The notes below the pieces were generated by a model. It searched no databases, was not told the DNA's origin, and saw only the letters and a list, made by a program, of their open reading frames with translations. 64,000 nucleotides of DNA from Gigaspora rosea. Its lineage: Eukaryota; Glomeromycota; Glomeromycetes; Diversisporales; Gigasporaceae. How positions within the stretch are numbered: position 1 is the first letter of the stretch; the number at the start of each line of letters is the position of its first letter. The stretch is from assembly GCA_003550325.1 (NCBI GenBank), contig QKWP01000500.1:227748-291747 (forward strand). The letters are read 5' to 3'. Positions 35,797 to 46,450 of the stretch are shown one piece after another. The position numbers and the translations under genes were made by a program.

Positions 35797-36047
35797 TACA
35801 GGTGCATTGTTAAATATATTCTAAATAAGTGGTTAAAATTTTAGCTTAATTGAATTAGTAGTTGTTAAAATATAAATTTTTAAAAATTTAATGATAATTA
35901 CTATATATAAAATTACTATATATAGCAATTTGTATAACTTTGTTATAGTAAATTAGTTTTTATTTATATTTTAACAACTACTAATTCAATTAAGCTAAAA
36001 TTTTAACTATATATTTAGCATATGCATGGCAATGCACTTGCATAGTA
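35797..36047. repeat. Palindromic MITE-like element
   Basis: Arms of ~50 bp (TTAAAATTTTAGCTTAATTG, AATTAGTAGTTGTTAAAATA) at 35831-35880 and 35957-36007. The outer ends GTACAGGTGCATTG and CAATGCACTTGCATAGTAC are also inverted. Non-coding. Confidence 0.6.
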
Positions 36048-36324
36048 CAAGCTTATAAATAATGGCGAAAATATAATTTTTTTAAAAATAAAAATTTTTT
36101 TCAAATTTTTTTTAAAAAAATTGGATTTATAAAAAAATTTATAATAAAATAAATTTACTATAAAATGATAAAAAAAATTATATTAAAATGTAGCTTAGAT
36201 CTTCCTTTATTTGATATAAAAAAATTATAAATAAATACTTGAAATTGAAGAACTTTTATATATAGACAAAAATAACTTTTGGTTTTGGTATATCATCATT
36301 TTCGCATTGGACAATAATAAATAT

Positions 36325-37349
36325 GGGTGTGGCGACTTAGAGAAGTTGGTAAGTTGTTACCCCAAGTGGCAGGTCTAGGGTTCAAATCCCTCCAGTGATG
36401 TTATAAAAAAATAGACCTGTGTTCTGGTAACTACTTCTCATTGATTGGTTGGGTATATTACCTGTAGTTTTGGTATACCATCTTGAAGAAGAGCTTTGGG
36501 CATAGTTGTGTATTATTACACAGACAAATCCAAGGAACTAGAGAAACAGAAACCCATTTGGCAAGTCCTGAGTAAGGAAGTAGTAAAGATCTTTGACGGT
36601 GCTACCAAAACTGGAGTATCAAAAACCAGAGCTAGAGAACTGGATGACTTTGATCTAAAGAATGAGGTCCACCAATCTGGCTACTGGAATTGTACTAGAG
36701 GAAAAGAACCTACACTATAGAAGTAGGTATCAGGAGAAGAAAAACTATATAGCACCTAATGCCAAATAGATCGACCCTTCTGGGCTAACTGAATTGGAAA
36801 TCTGGGATAAATCGGAGAAGGACCAGTAGGAAAGTAATAGTGAGTACCAGAGTTAGAGCAAACCTTACAAGGGCAAAAGTAGGTAATGGTAGTAGTTCAA
36901 GGGTACCTCCCTAACTGCAAGTTTTGGCCTTGGTAAGTACATAAGTTACTGAAGTGTAGGTAATACCTGTGTAGGACAGGAAATGCTCTACCAAGTATCT
37001 TATAAGGATAAAGTATTCTAAAGGGATATTTATTGACAGCATCTGGAACTAACCTCAACTAACTAATATATTAGAGGGCTGTACCAGTGAAACAAGTAGG
37101 GTTGGCAAGAGGAATGGGAACCAGAGGGTTTAAATAGGCAACCTCCTAGTTGGGTTGCAGGTATGGCAGCTAGTGTAGAACCTTCAAGTGGCTACTTAAA
37201 TTAGACAACCAAAAGTTGTACATGTAGCTAGTTATATTCTCATCTTTGTAACAAATGTTGGGTGCCCAAAGAGGCCCCCTTGATCTATAGGCTTGAATAA
37301 AAGACTTATTAACCCAAAGTGAGAACTTTGACATAAAAAAAAAAATTAT
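36325..37349 (+). mobile_element. 1-kb retroposon with tRNA-like head (long SINE)
   Basis: The 5' end carries a Pol III promoter-like pair: an A-box-like TAGAGAAGTTGG and a B-box GGTTCAAATCC (36374-36384). The acceptor stem does not pair, so it is tRNA-derived and not a tRNA gene. The body is clearly richer in G/C than its surroundings. The 3' end is GAATAAAAGACTTATTAACC, AAAGTGAGAACTTTGACA and a poly-A run. Direct repeats ATAATAAATAT (36314-36324, 37350-37360) form the TSD. A 74-codon frame at 36496-36720 (MGIVVYYYTDKSKELEKQKP) has no recognised family. About 1 kb is long for a SINE. Confidence 0.7.
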
Positions 37350-37364
37350 ATAATAAATATATTA

Positions 37365-38110
37365 TAATATTTTGCCACTTTGCAAAAACACAACTTTTAC
37401 TTTCTAGCATTTTGCAAGAAAACTAGCAACATTTTAGCACTTTGTAAGAATACCAATTTGGCACTTTGCAAGCCAATACAGACTTTTAACATTTTGCAAC
37501 ACACAACTAATTTCTTTAGCAATTTTTAAATTTTCAAAAAAACTTCTTTAGAGAAATAAAAATTTAGTTAGATACAAGTTTTTGCAAGTTTTTGCAAGTT
37601 TTTACTTTATTCATTTCTTTGTTTAATATTGTTTGTTCTTTTTTACTTGTTTATTTTGGTTTTTTTTTTTAATTTTTTTTTTATTAATTTATTTTATTTT
37701 GGTATTTTGTGAGTTTTATTTTCTAGTACTTTGCAAAAAAAAACAAACAACTTTTTAGCACTTTGCAAGAATATCAACAACTTTTTAGTACTTTGCAAGC
37801 CAACTTAAACTTCTAATACTTTGCAAGAATATACAACTGTTCCAAAAATATTTTTTAGAGAAATAAACACAAGTTTTCACAAGTTTTTGCAAGTTTTTGC
37901 AAAGTTTCACTTTATTTATTTTTTTGTTTGCCAGGTTTGTTTTTGTTTGCCAGATTTTGTTTTTTTATTAATTTATTTTATTTCAGAACTTTGCAAAAAT
38001 ACAATTCTTACTTTCTAGCACTTTAGCCCAAACATTTTTGGCACTTTGCAAACAAACTTTAACTTTTTTAGCACATTGCAAGAACACAATAGATTTTACT
38101 TCTGAGAAAT
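37365..38110. repeat. Dispersed 'AGCACTTTGCAAGAA' repeats
   Basis: Words such as TTTAGCACTTTGCAAGAA and TTTTTGCAAG recur every 25-45 bases, interrupted by T-rich DNA. Inverse-orientation relatives (AACTTGTGAAAACTTGTGAA, AAATTTGCAAAATTTGCAA) occur at 38855-38935, so the foldback element between them may have landed in an inverted array. Confidence 0.6.
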
Positions 38111-38184
38111 AGAAATTTGAGTAGTTTCTTTTTTATTATTTTATTTTTTTAATAAATAGTAATATAAAAAATATATTAATTAAA

Positions 38185-38824
38185 AGAGAAAATAAATTTG
38201 TCGCACCTGTGACATGTCACACCCCTGCTTCAACCAATCAAATCGCACGATTTTATAGGCAAAAAATTTTAATTTTTAAAAATTTAAAATTTTACTTAAT
38301 AAAGTATAAAATATATATAAAATAGCACATCATATAACGTAAAATTTTATTCTGGCCAACTTTTTCTAAATCATAAAGATAGGTTGTCTTAGTAAAAAAA
38401 TGGTTTATAAGAAAAAATCAAAAATTTCCAAAGTTTGCACATATAAAACTTTTTTTTTACTAAAACAATTTACCATTTTAACTTAGAAAAAGTTGTTTAG
38501 CGTAAAATCTTACATGTAATACTTAAATGTAAATATAGATTATATTAGTAAAAAAAAAGTTTATATGTGCTAACGATTAAAATTTTTGATTTTTCTTATA
38601 AATCGTTATTTTTTTACTAAGACAATCTATCCTTATGACTTAGAAAAAGTTGTTCAGAATAAACTTTTACATTATATGCTTTAATATCACTTATTTATTT
38701 TTACATTTTACTAGTAAAATTTTTAATTTTTAAAACTTAAAATTTTTGTCTACAAAATTGTGCGATTTGATTGGTCAGAATCTGGGGTGTGACATGTCGC
38801 GGGTGCGACAAATTTCTATTCTCT
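38185..38824. mobile_element. 640-bp foldback element
   Basis: Arms extend almost to the centre. The outer ends are AGAGAAAATAAATTTGTCGC and, reverse-complemented, AGAGAATAGAAATTTGTCGC. Next come CGACATGTCACACCCC-like and CCAATCAAATCGCAC words on both sides, then paired AT-rich arms. No clear TSD and no coding. Confidence 0.75.
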
Positions 38825-39093
38825 AATAAATAAATAAAATTTTATATTAAATTGTAAAAACTTGTGAAAACTTGTGAAAACCTGTAAATTTTATTTTTTA
38901 AAAAATTTTGAAAATTTGCAAAATTTGCAAAATATTGCGAACAATGCAAAAATATCAAATAATTGCCTCCTGCACGCATTAGTTTATTGATTTGCATGAG
39001 TACGTGACCCCTGTAGAAGGGGTAATTTGCATTTTTTATTTGGTCTATTTTGCAATATTTTACAATATATTTCAAAATATTTTGAAATAATAA

Positions 39094-39246
39094 GGGCCAT
39101 GTCATTAATCACCTAATTATTTTTTATCAGAGGTCTACCTCCCTCCCTCTTCTTTAATATATATATAGTCAGGTTCCTTATATATAATTTCACTTTTTTT
39201 TTACCCCCTTCCCCCCTAAAAAATTACCTGATTTTTGTCACTCCCC
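39094..39246. mobile_element. Harbinger-like MITE, 'TCACCTGATT' family, copy 3
   Basis: 153 bp, same architecture as 33148-33299. TSD TAA (39091-39093, 39247-39249). It ends 14 bases before the nested element cluster. Confidence 0.8.
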
Positions 39247-39299
39247 TAACCATAATATTAGGGGCGTGCCATTTATCACGTAATATTTTTACCATATTA

Positions 39300-39792
39300 G
39301 CGGATCGGTGTAATTGGGTCTTTTTTTGATTAACTGTTACATAAAAATTTGCTCCTAAGTAACGTTGAAAAACTAACAAACGAAGTACTTGTTACAACTA
39401 ACAAAAGAGCCTTTTTGACATCTAGACAAGTTAAAAAACCAATAAAACTTAATAAAAGAGCTATGCTAAGCTATAGAAAGAAGTACTTTTATCGTTTGTT
39501 GAAATATTCGGGTGTTTTAGGATAGGTTGGGCATTGAAAAATGGGTTTGTAACTATCAAGGATAAATTCAGAAGCTAATTTTCAAAAAAATGCCCTTTTT
39601 AATATACTTTTGGCTTATAATTAAATACATGAATTTCGTAATTTTCTATGTACTTAATTATAAATACAAAGCTGGTTAAAAAGGCCGTTTTTGTGAAAAT
39701 TCGCTTTGTAATAAATTTTTGCGTAAAATTTTTTTTATAATCCTCAATCATGATTGGTCAAGCCAACATGTTACACCGATTCACCGATATGC
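39300..39792. mobile_element. Nested insert i (493 bp)
   Basis: Ends GCGGATCGGTGTAA and, reverse-complemented, GCATATCGGTGAATCGGTGT. TTA on both sides (39297-39299, 39793-39795). It interrupts the outer MITE between ACCATA and AGCTACC. Non-coding. Confidence 0.6.
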
Positions 39793-39884
39793 TTAATAGC
39801 TACCATATCCATGTATCAGGTATGGTGTGATCACCCTAATCTCAATTCTGATTGGTTAATATAATGACTAATATTTATAATATA

Positions 39885-41379
39885 GGGTACTGCTATTTAC
39901 ACTATGGTTTTTGCTATTTGCACTATGGATTTTGAGTAACAGTAGATCATCAATCAACCTTTTCTATTTGCACCATGGTAATATATTGTTGACCTATAAA
40001 AATTACACAAAAACGGGCATAACTCTCGATCCAGTGATTAGAATTCGATGAAACAACCACCATTCGACTCAGCTCGATGAGACGGTTCGAACGAGCTATA
40101 GATCATCCCTGTACGACCATTGGTTACCAAGATCGGAACCAATAGATGATCAAGTATCAGATCTACAATTTGATTGGCTAGGCGATCTACTGCGCGCCAA
40201 AACGCATATATGGCATTTATAAAACATGTCATATTTATAGCATATATACTCTATATTTTATTTATAACACATATATCATTTATTTCATATATTACATTTA
40301 TATCATTTATACTATATATTTTATTAGTAATAGATATAGCATTTATTGCACATGTAATAGATATAGTCCGTTACATTTGTGAAAAACAAAAATGTATAAA
40401 AGCGGCCGATGTGGACCCCAAGTTCAACATCGAGTCTTCATACTCTTTCAATAATAAAAACAACTATTAACTACACAAATCAAACAGTTATTAGTATCCT
40501 CATATACTTTTAATTGTAGCCTCTTTCGTAATTGCAAATTGCCTTAAATCTTCTTTGTTAAGTTTTATTAAAAAACGCCTTCCGACTTAGATATATCACA
40601 GTAACAAAGTGAGGTTACACAAAGTGTTCACTGTCTAAGATCGCTCTAGTTACCTAATATCTTTGAAGAAGTGGATATAGGATAACAATATGTTGCACCA
40701 ATAAAAACTCGTCTTTTTTTGTAGATTAATAGTTATTTCGCGCCGTTAATGTCATGTAACATTACACAAGTCTTGTTTTGATAATCTAGTAGGCCTGCTA
40801 ACCTAATTTTATAATGCGGGCCAACCCTAACCCTAATTTTATAATTCGGGCCAACCCTTACCCTAATTTTTTAAGGCCTTAAAAAATTAGGGTAAGGGTT
40901 GGCCCGCATTATAAAATTAGGGTTAGGGTTGGCCCAAATTATAAAATTAGGTTAGCAGGCTTACTAGATTACCAAAACAAGACTTGTGTAATGTTACATA
41001 ACATTAACGGCGCGAAATAACTATTAATCTACAAAAAAAGGCGAGTTTTTATTGGTGCAACATGAATATAGTCCAAGGTTACACAAAATTGCAAAAACCT
41101 GGCCCGCATTATGTTAAGGCCTTAAAAAATTAGGTAAGGGTCTGCCCGCATTATAAATTTAGGGTTAGGGTTGGCCCGCATTAGATTAGGCTACCAAAAG
41201 AAGATCTGTGTGACATGACATTAACGGCGCCAATAACTATTAATCTACAAAAAAAGGCGAGTTTTTATTGGTGCAATATATATTACCATGGTGCAAATAG
41301 AAAATGTTGATTGATGATCTATTGTTACATGAAATCCATGGTGCAAATAGCAAAAACCATGGTGTAAATAGCAGTACCC
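39885..41379. mobile_element. Nested insert ii (1,495 bp, 8-bp TSD)
   Basis: About 100-bp TIRs beginning GGGTACTGCTATTTACAC and containing repeated TGCTATTTGCACTATGG-like words. Flanked by perfect direct repeats ATAATATA (39877-39884, 41380-41387), though the target itself is AT-rich. It contains a CTCANTGAG-family block (40019-40130) and a ~370-bp palindrome (40691-41062). No gene. Confidence 0.75.
40691..41062. repeat. ~370-bp palindrome with telomere-like core
   Basis: Arms of ~185 bp from TGTTGCACC to GGTGCAACA meet at TTTTTTAAGGCCTTAAAAAA (40868-40887). Next to the centre each arm carries CCAACCCTAACCCTAATTTT or its complement. A third, partial copy of an arm follows at 41100-41275. Confidence 0.85.
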
Positions 41380-41410
41380 ATAATATATTATATTAATATA
41401 TATAATATTA

Positions 41411-42838
41411 AATAACTCTTGATCTACTAGTCCATTTTGGATGATTTTACTACTAAAATGTTCGTCTCAATGAGACGATTTTAACAAGCTCAAAATCATC
41501 AAAATCCAATTACAGGGTCATAAGATAGCTAAGGTTTTGCTTTATAATATATATATATATTAAAATTTATATATATACTAATACAAAACCTTAAACAACA
41601 ACTCTTTCCAACGATCACTTGGACCAAATTTCTGACGGAAAAAAACAAAAAGTTTTTTGTTGGAGCGTGGGTAGAAGTACACAGAACCTACGGTTTCTAC
41701 AAAGGTCAACTATTCACTGTCAGCTAGGGACTCCTTTGATATATTCGGCATGCAAGCCAAAAGCGTTTTGGTACAAGATAACTGGCAGGAGGTGGTGCCC
41801 TTGTACGAAAAATTTTGGTGGAGTTATCATTTCCACTCCGTCGACGAAGTAACCTGTGACTATATAATGGGGAACAGCAAAAAAATAAGTTTTCCAACAA
41901 CACTCTCCTGTAGATTTCTTACAAGTGATTCCTTTGTATCATCTTTTTCGCCTTCCTGCCTTTCTTCCAAAATTTTCGATAAAAAGTGGGGATTTGGTTT
42001 ACCCCCTCCAAAAGATCAGCTGTTTACTTTTTCAAATTCGGACGGATCCAGTAGAATGCAACCATGTGACGTGTTTGTTTACGAATACAGTTTCAGTACT
42101 ACTCCATACGACGTGCTCAATCGATATGGTATAGGGATATTCGAGGTTGGTCGTATAGTCGGAAGAAGATATTAATTAAGGCGTAGCTTTAAAGTAGAGA
42201 TATACAATAGTTGCATTTGTTATATAATTTTTATTCAACCTTCCACGGGTTATAATAGTGTTTTCCCTTTTCTTTTTTCCATTGGTTTTTGTTTCTTTTT
42301 CGTTAGACTAGCCTTCGTGCTTTACCATGTGGTTTTTTTTCTTTTTTGTTTTTCTCTTCCGTTTTTTCTTTTTTGTTTGTTTTTCTTTTTGTATCTCTCG
42401 TTTTCTTGGCTTGATATTTTTTTTATGTTTACCTCCTCTCCTTATTTTGTCCTTAGTAAATTCCTTGTTAGTTAAAGGAATATGAAGGAGAGAAGAAGCC
42501 ATTATGGTGTGGCACTTAGGCTAGTTTAACATAGCCTTTAGTTTTTAGCTTGTCTTCAAATTAGTGCGGCAGGTTGTACTTGGACACTTTTTACAGCAGC
42601 TGGGTAATGTCAGATTTGCAAATTAGGAGTAAACAAGTGTATTATGTAGCAATATACTTAGTATCTTAATAAAATACTGGCGAAACTGCCTAAGTGAAAA
42701 AAAAAAAATACAAAACTTTAATGATCTTGTGACCCTGTAATTGGATTTTAATAATTTTGGGCTTGTTAGAATCGTCTCATTGAGACGAACATTTTGGTAG
42801 TACAATCATCCAAAACAGACCAGTAGAAAAAAGTTACT
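41411..42838. mobile_element. Nested insert iii: composite element with captured coding DNA
   Basis: Two ~130-bp inverted copies of a palindromic module (each with TTGGATGATT, TGTTCGTCTCAATGAGACGA and CCAATTACAGGGTCA words) bracket about 1.15 kb of unrelated DNA. Perfect direct repeats TAATATTA (41403-41410, 42839-42846) form an 8-bp TSD. The interior holds the coding fragment at 41595-42175. Confidence 0.7.
41595..42175 (+). pseudogene. Captured protein-coding fragment of unknown family
   Basis: The first part is open in one frame (FPTITWTKFLTEKN, FFVGAWVEVHRTYGFYKG, QLFTVS, to a TAG near 41729). It then continues in the next frame (ARDSFDIFGMQAKSVLVQDN ... EVVPLYEKFWWSYHFHSVDE ... NRYGIGIFEVGRIVGRRY) to TAA at 42173. 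One frameshift near 41725-41730 therefore separates two otherwise plausible coding stretches totalling about 190 codons. Composition and codon use are more balanced than in the surrounding DNA. No signal peptide or known motif was recognised, and no start Met is clear. Confidence 0.5.
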
Positions 42839-42913
42839 TAATATTAAATAATATATATTATATATATATTATATACCGTATATAATCTAATATATATATT
42901 ATATATATAATAT

Positions 42914-43252
42914 GGGAGTGTCTTCAATCAAAATGGCCCATTTTTACATATATTTTATTTTGAGATATTTGAGTTTAATTATTTGTTTTGATTTTCGGAC
43001 TGATCCAGGATTAATCAAATTTCACGATATTGATTGGTTAAAGACGGCAGGTGACTATTGGGTAAACTCGTGACGTGTTGACTCTACGCAGCCTCATGTC
43101 ATTTTTCTTTTTACATTATCTTGATTTTTTATTATGTAAATCGACTTTCATTTATAATTAAAAAAAGTCGATCATGTCAAAATTTATATGAATCTAACGA
43201 AAACTCATTTTTCAAAAAAATGTAAAATGCGCTCTTTTAATTGAAAATACCC
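42914..43252. mobile_element. Nested insert iv (339 bp)
   Basis: Ends GGGAGTGTCTTCAATCAAAA and, reverse-complemented, GGGTATTTTCAATTAAAAG. The best-preserved member of the family also seen at 29033-29300. Flanking AT repeats make the TSD unreadable. Confidence 0.6.
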
Positions 43253-43419
43253 ATATATAGACGTGATCACCACCCTGACCCATGTATCCATGGTATAAAT
43301 TATGTGAGAAATAGCACGCCCCTTACTGTAATATAATGCATATATTATATAATATACCGCATCGATCATAAGATTTTTGTAATATTACGGGCTATAATAT
43401 CTTATGTAAGATTATGTAT

Positions 43420-45240
43420 ATATAATTCACCAATGTAAGCATAGTTTCAAATAGAAAGTATAGAATTTGGGATAATTTAGATCTTTGGTAAGAGTAAAGA
43501 CTAGTATTGATAGTTGGGCTTGTTCGATATTTTTAGAGCATAAATACTGAAGTAGAAGAAGAATAAGTTGTGCACTTCTTTTGTCAGTTTTCTTTTTGTT
43601 TTGTAATACCAATATATATTTTTTTTACAGTTTTTAGCTATAAAGAGTTTAAGTAGAAAGAGAAAAGAAAATATTGGAAACAGGAAATTATGATATAGTT
43701 GATTATATAAATTGCCTGTTTTTCTGTAATTTGTACAAATTATAGTTTTTTAAATATTAACTATTTCTGTGGTGAAAAGTTTTTGGATGTATGTATAGGT
43801 TTTTGTTGCTATGTACCAGGCTCCCAAGTATTTAAGTAGTGTATTATGTGGTAATGCAATTAGTTCAGTATTGTCAAATATAATAGAAAGGTCTGTTTTA
43901 ATGGTATTTGTAAATAGGAAGAATTTGGAAAAATTGACTCAGATGTTGTTGTATTTGTAGAAGCTAATAGCTGTATTTAATATATCAGTTAGAGATTCTT
44001 TATCTAGAGCAATCCATAGTAAATTATTTATATAGGCCATGATGGAAGTATTGATTTGATGAGAGAAAAAAAAGGGATTGTGTTGCTGTATCTAGTGTAT
44101 TGTTGTTGTATAGTAGATATCACCTTGGTCTATGCCATCAAGGATATTGTATAGTTTAGTAAAACCTATATCTGTGTTTATATAGTTAGTATGATAAGAG
44201 AAGAGAAAAATTAGTAGTTCTATAATTGTATATGGAATTCTTATTTTCAATAGCACCTTCTTGAGTATTGGTATATTGACTGAGTCAAATGCTTTTGATA
44301 TATCTTGGGAGAGGACCCAAATTGTTTGTTATGGGTTAATTGTATTACTGGTTGTAGTATAAACTAGTAGGGTAAGGCAGCAAAGTTCATAGTTGAAAGT
44401 ATCTCATAGCGCCTTATCACCAGTATCATTCTGTTATTTATTATTTTTTGTAAATAATTTCTTTGTATGGTCGATTAAGATAATGGGCCTAGTGGTGCTT
44501 AAATCATAATTATATTTTATTTTTTTTGGTATCGGCTACATGTTCGACTGGAACCATTGGTCGGGTACTATGTTTAATTTTAGATATCTATTGAATATTT
44601 TAGAAGTATGTTAAATGCAGGTATTGAAATATATTGTTTGAGATTCTATGGGACCGGTTGCCTTGTTTTTCAGGGGTTTGGCTAGTGTTTCCTGTAGTTC
44701 TTGTAGAGTGATAGTTGTGGTAATTGATTTATAGATTCTAGAGTCAATATTTTTTATAGAAAGATATATCTTCTCCCAGTCTCGTTTCTATTCCATATTT
44801 TGTGGATTAGCAGTGGTCTATAGCTTGAAGTGGTGTCTTATATAATCCTTGATTTCATTTTTCTCTGTTATTGACGCAGTTGGAAAGGATAATTTTATCC
44901 GTTTTTACAGGGTAGGGTCTTTGTTTTAGAATACTATCTAGTATATGGCTGGTATTGTTTTTGAAATCGTTGTATTAGTGATTAACAAAGGAGTCTATGT
45001 GTTTGTTTTGTTCTTGTAGTTTTTCTAAGATGCGAGCTATCCAAATTGTATGTTTGATCTGTTTTAAGGAAATGATTGTCTGTGATAGAGAGGAGCTAAT
45101 GTCAGTTTGTATAAGGGAAGTGATATCGATTTTGGCTAACTTGGATGCTTTTGCTAATTGTTTGTTGCAAAGATCAATCAAGAAAAAGGAAGATTTGTTG
45201 AAAAGTTGACATAAGATAAGCATTTTGTTCATCACTTTTA
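43420..45240 (-). pseudogene. LINE reverse-transcriptase relic (copy 1)
   Basis: On the minus strand, with many stops and frame changes, an RT domain can be followed in order: ITLQELQETLAKPLKNKATG, PIPKK, RPIILIDHTKKLFTKIINNR, WVLSQDISKAFDSVNIP (RT motif A), DGIDQGD, then AYINNLLWIA at the YxDD position, and YLGAW. The catalytic Asp pair is replaced by Asn-Asn. The 86-codon frame at 44975-45235 is probably the region upstream of the RT domain. The RNase H and zinc-finger parts seen in the 60-63 kb LINE are absent, and no A-tail is visible. Confidence 0.7.
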
Positions 45241-46450
45241 ATGCAAGCTGAAGATGGGATTCAATTCTTTATTATACTTATTAGTACTAAAATATTATAC
45301 AATAAACCATCTTAGCTAGAATAATGCAATAATCTGTTAATTGAGCAGCTACTAAAACTATTAGTAAAATCATATTCACAAATCTGTCAATCAAAGCATA
45401 TATCACAAGGGACTACCTTGGTTAATAAACAGAAACTTAGTGAACCAGGTAATAAACTTTCTGGGCAATAGTATTTATAACCTTTATAACCTAGTCTAAT
45501 TGAATAACTAGCATTTTATAATATAACAAGACAGAGACAAAGTATTTGTTTTGCAGGTCTTATTATTAAAAAAAAAGTAATAACTAATATACTCGGGTGA
45601 ACACCCTGAAGGCGTATGCAGTTCAAAGATCCAGTCTAACAATCAGACACAAGAGTTCACCAGGGCCGATGGATCCCAAGCAACCAGACATCATTTATCA
45701 GTAGGCTCACATAATTGCTACTTACAAAGAACATCACCACCACTGGCCATAGAGATCCAATTACACTGGTCCAAACTATTGGCACCGTCGAGCACCCCAA
45801 TTACACTATGTTAACACTGTAACAAGAAGTACTTCTATCCCAGAACGACAAGAAACAGAAATCGACAATAGTTTCAAGCAAATGAACAAAAAAAAAAAAA
45901 GAGAAAAAAGAAAACAATATTAATAATAATAAAGCAACCAACAATAGCACTCATATGCATTCAACATACTCAACGAGGCGAATCTATGAGGTAATAACTA
46001 GCCAAGCAATCAATAACAAACAACCAATAAATAACTAGCCGAACAACAAATATCATGACAACCAAAACGCACAAGCCAAGCAATAGCAACTCGTCAAGCA
46101 GCACTCCAATCAACACATAGGCTAATGGCGGAATCAGAACGTCTAATCTTTGGACAGTCCCCTGATTCTGCTAGTTTCTTATTTAATAGCCGGCCTGCTT
46201 CGAGCAAGCGGGAAACCACCAGCTGATGCTGCTTCTCCCTCGTTCTACTGTTACAATGATACTCGGCGCAATCTCGCTAATTTTCCAGGGAGCATATCAT
46301 CTTTTCAGTTCAAATTACTCAGCTCAAATTACCCACAAAGTATTCTGCGGACTTAAAGTCCTTTAATTGAATTAGGCACCTTTGGCTAGCTGGAATTATG
46401 ACCGGCCGTACCTATGCTTTTCGTAGTTAATTAAGGTTAATAACGGACAC
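45241..46450. other. G/C-richer block of unknown origin (45560-46440)
   Basis: Compositionally distinct from its surroundings and upstream (on the minus strand) of the LINE relic, so it may be its decayed 5' region. On the minus strand 46120-46265 is open (EKQHQLVVSRLLEAGRLLNK, KLAESGDCPKIRRSD). A plus-strand 68-codon frame (46150-46356) covers the same bases and is probably its shadow. No family recognised. Confidence 0.3.

Larger units (their letters stand above)
39261..43322. mobile_element. Nested cluster: Harbinger-like MITE expanded to 4.06 kb
   Basis: Outer ends GGGGCGTGCCATTTATCACG and, reverse-complemented, GGGGCGTGCTATTTCTCAC. TSD TTA (39258-39260, 43323-43325). Between the inserts, stretches collinear with the reverse strand of the intact 166-bp MITE at 26920-27085 remain in order: AGCTACCATATCCATGTAT, GGTGTGATCACC, TGATTGGTTAATATAAT, ATATAGACGTGATCACC, CATGTATCCATGGTA. 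Inserts: 39300-39792, 39885-41379, 41411-42838 and 42914-43252. Confidence 0.75.

Noticed and set aside
36325..36400. Functional tRNA gene
   Set aside because: A- and B-box-like words are present, but acceptor-stem halves do not pair and the sequence continues into a retroposon with a poly-A tail and TSD.
41619..41852. Separate 77-residue gene inside insert iii
   Set aside because: It is in a third frame; the other two frames join into one better coding model with a single frameshift.
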